In this document: one piece after another, positions 61,054 through 63,471 of the stretch
Position numbering within the stretch: the first letter of the stretch is position 1
Layout of the letters: the number at the start of each line of letters is the position of its first letter
DNA from: Pilatotrama ljubarskyi
Lineage: Eukaryota; Basidiomycota; Agaricomycetes; Polyporales; Polyporaceae
Length of the DNA: 63,471 nucleotides
Reading direction: 5' to 3'
Assembly: GCA_022385805.1 (NCBI GenBank)
Contig: MU277676.1
Span: 573,907 to 637,377 of the forward strand
Position numbers and translations under genes: made by a program
Notes under the pieces: generated by a model
Told to the model about the DNA's origin: nothing
Database searches by the model: none
Seen by the model: the letters and a program-made list of their open reading frames with translations, nothing else

Positions 61054-61604
61054 GGTGATGGTGGTTATACGATCAAAACAGGAGGTTATCAAGCAAAGAC
61101 CAGCAGCGGGGAGAGAGAGCGAGAGCAAACGAGGGTGTGTGTGGTAGAGAGACAAGTTGCAAGATCACCGCGCGCGAGTCGTTGCCGCCAGTGCGATCGC
61201 AAGCGCCCCCTGCCCGGGCCGCATGGCCCGCATCATATGTGAGGCCGAGTTTGGCAGGTATCTAGGTTCGTATATTCCAGAACATTTCATGATGGCCTCA
61301 CCATCACGCACAGACCGCTGAATATACTGTATACATATTACACCAACCCAGGACTAGCCTATCATCTGGCATAGATTATCATCGGATCACGATGTGCAAG
61401 ATGCTGGCGATGCTACTAACTCACTCGACAGTCCTGGCAGGTTAGGTGAAAACCAAGCGCGTGGAAAGCAACTGGGAAAGAGCAAAGATCTAATACACGA
61501 AAGCAAAGCACAGCAGGTATAAGTTACAATCAAACAGGGTATTGTATGTGGTGCGCAGGAGGAGGTATCGCTTGTAGAAGGTATATGGTGCGAGGCGTCC
61601 GATT
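61054..61604. other. Intergenic, membrane-protein promoter and FunK1 copy 2 3' flank
   Basis: About 550 bp. The segment 61494-61560, read on the minus strand, resembles 33985-34050 downstream of FunK1 copy 1, so it is probably conserved 3' untranslated sequence. No gene seen. Confidence 0.5.
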
Positions 61605-63471
61605 CTATGATCCACTTCCACTTGACGTCGTCTTTCTCTCGGCCGCCGCCCGGATCCTTTCGCTCGACCTGGTAGGTGGTACAGAGCCACGCTCTCGGCT
61701 CCGCTGAGACGCATTGATCGTCTGCCCGCTACTCCGGGCTCTTCCCGGCCGTGAATGGATGGTGGGCAAGGCAGGGGGTCCCATGCAACTCGGCTTGAAG
61801 CGCTTGTTTGAGCCTGAACCCGTATTCGGAAGGCGGACGGCCTCGGGGAGCCGAATGCGTTTAGAGGATGACCGGCGGGAGCCAGGGGGTGCCGAACGAG
61901 ATGCGCCCAACAGATGAGCCGGAGGACCGAAAATGGCGTTAGCGATGGGCCCGCTCGACTCGGGGCGAGCTCCGGATAGACAGGTGCTCCCAGTAGGCTG
62001 TCTCCCAACCTGGGACACGGTGCGAGGGTCGAGGAGCTCGCAGCGGACGAAGTCGTTGTCGGGCCAGCCCTCCTTCGCGAGAGCAGCGTCGAATTTCTCG
62101 AGCACCCGGTCGTACGTGAGATAGAGGGGCTCGCGCTTCCATTGCGGGAAGTTCTCGCCGACGATGTCGGTCAAGTCGTGAAGCAACGTTGTGAGGGGTT
62201 CGTTGTTCGGTATGCCGAGCGGAGAGCGAGTTTGGTTGAGGATCCAGAACAGCTTCGCGGCAGAGCTCTCGCTATCATCGCCGAACTTGAAGACCTGTGT
62301 GCAGGCATGTTGACCCTTGGGATGATCGTGGTTCGTGTGACGCAGAACGACCCAGAGGAGGACCCAGTAGAAGGATTCGAGGTCGTGATGGATATGGTGC
62401 ACTATAATCTCGTTGCCTCCTTGAAGTATCTCAAAGGCCATGAAGTAGTATGTACCCTGAGAGATACGATGAACTGTTGTGGAAAAAAGGGGACCAAGAA
62501 ACACTTACAGTGCGCTCTTTGTGGCTCGGGTCATATTGAGTTTCCGTGGTCTGCCGCGGCGATGAGGGAGCTCCTGTCTCGTAGCCCTCGTCATCGTCTT
62601 CTGACTCTATCGAGCTGTAATCGTAGTCGTGTAAGAAGCCGCCGAATCCCTTCTTCTTTGGCTCGTCGACAATGAGTATGTTGCCAATGCTGACGTCTCG
62701 GTGCAAGACCTGAGCCTTTTCCCGTGCGAGCCGATGGCCTGCCACACAGTGTCAGCCATGGGATCACGGCAGTGCTCCACAATATATACACTCACCCACG
62801 ATAGCATCCCGTATCGCTTGGACCAGTTCACGCGTACAGGTGAACTGTGTCAACGGACGACCGACGTCATCTACAACGATCCTCATGTGGCTCCGCTCCA
62901 GGTAAGCGCACTGTTCAGTGTCACGGTAGAGGAGCCTCCACGAGTAGGTCTGTTGCTGCGGGTAGGGAAGTGGGAAGTCCTTGGGTGGCATGTCGTATGG
63001 ATCCGAGTCGGACGTGTCGCCGGATGGCGTGGATGTCGATGGGCCAGCGTGGCCACACTCGGACTGGGCGAGGGCGGCTTCACTCGCCTCTCGCCGCCGC
63101 ACAGTCTCTTCCCACCAACGCATTTCCCTGGATCCCATGTCGCCGCCGCATACCATGGTCGGGAGTCCGTATCGCTCATCTTCTGGTATTCTCTCTTCGA
63201 TACGCTCGTAGAAATGGGCTTCGCTCTGACGAACAAGTTGGCGCCACGCTTCCTTGACGATCCGAGGCTTCGCCGGCGTCGTGCGTGCAGGATCGTCGAC
63301 GAGATGGCCGTCCCTGCAGATGCGCGTGTCCTGCAGTGCGCGCCACACTGTTGTCGCACGAGAAAAGAGCCGTCCATTGACGTCGACGAGATGATAGAGG
63401 ATGTACGGCACGGACTTGCCCGTCTTCTGGTCGTAGACCTCCACGCGACGGGCCTTGTCGAGTTCGCGTAC
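61605..63471 (-). CDS. FunK1-type fungal protein kinase, copy 2 (cut by the window edge)
   Basis: Partial gene; its N-terminal domain lies beyond the right edge. It starts inside VRELDKARRVEVYDQKTGKS and continues ILYHLVDVNGRLFSRATTVW, IVKEAWRQLVRQSEA with the likely ATP-binding Lys, then the catalytic loop HRDVSIGNILIVD (Asp and Asn intact) and HDYDYSS in place of DFG. Introns lie near 62797-62742 and at 62508-62457. The last exon holds GTYYFMAFEIL, HHDLESFYWVLLWVVLRH, a linker and a basic tail (SSSKRIRLPEAV, SNKRFKPS, SSERIRAAAERK) ending at 61605. It is closely similar to copy 1 through to the tail, so the pair is a fairly recent inverted duplication. Substrate unknown. Confidence 0.85.

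Overview
The window is nuclear DNA of a filamentous basidiomycete, most likely an Agaricomycete. Almost every gene is broken by many short introns (about 50-70 nt, GTRNGY donors and YAG acceptors), the DNA is moderately GC-rich, and there are two FunK1-type protein kinases, a family expanded in Agaricomycetes. The placement rests on gene structure and protein families read by eye; no database search was possible. I support 20 protein-coding genes (one cut by the right edge) and no rRNA, convincing tRNA or CRISPR. No intact transposon is recognisable.

Layout, left to right. 0.4-1.0 kb: a small cysteine-rich secreted protein (+). 1.1-6.5 kb: a P5B P-type ATPase of the Ypk9/ATP13A type (-). 7.3-8.6 kb: an F-box-like protein (-). 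9.8-13.9 kb: one type-B carboxylesterase/lipase (+) that looks like two because 1748 bp is repeated on both sides of a 10-N gap, almost certainly a scaffolding error. 14.2-17.8 kb: a compact housekeeping block of the Golgi SNARE BOS1 (-), a seven-beta-strand lysine methyltransferase (+) and the rRNA-processing protein RRP17/NOL12 (-). 19.3-22.7 kb: an OPT oligopeptide transporter (+). 23.3-27.6 kb: a Zn2Cys6 transcription factor (-). 27.6-31.0 kb is gene-poor and holds a degenerate short repeat. 31.0-33.9 kb: FunK1 kinase 1 (+). 34.6-39.7 kb: the AAA ATPase RIX7 and the PP2A methylesterase PPE1 (+). 40.6-42.5 kb: a flavin monooxygenase (-). 44.3-46.5 kb: a TPR protein (-). 47.1-51.2 kb: an arrestin-like protein with a huge disordered tail (+). 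52.1-57.8 kb: a formamidase and an ALDH3-type fatty aldehyde dehydrogenase (+). 58.7-60.0 kb: a secreted protein made of two copies of one module (+). 60.6-61.1 kb: a small single-pass membrane protein (-). 61.6-63.5 kb: FunK1 kinase 2 (-), cut by the right edge.

Most genes are unrelated housekeeping or nutrient functions and do not form a pathway cluster. The more unusual content is the pair of inverted FunK1 paralogues 28 kb apart whose similarity runs past the stop codon, the secreted protein built by exon duplication, the AGATAA (GATA-factor) sites in front of the formamidase, and the assembly duplication in the esterase. Intron-exon joins quoted below were worked out by hand from splice consensus and reading frame; they need RNA evidence.
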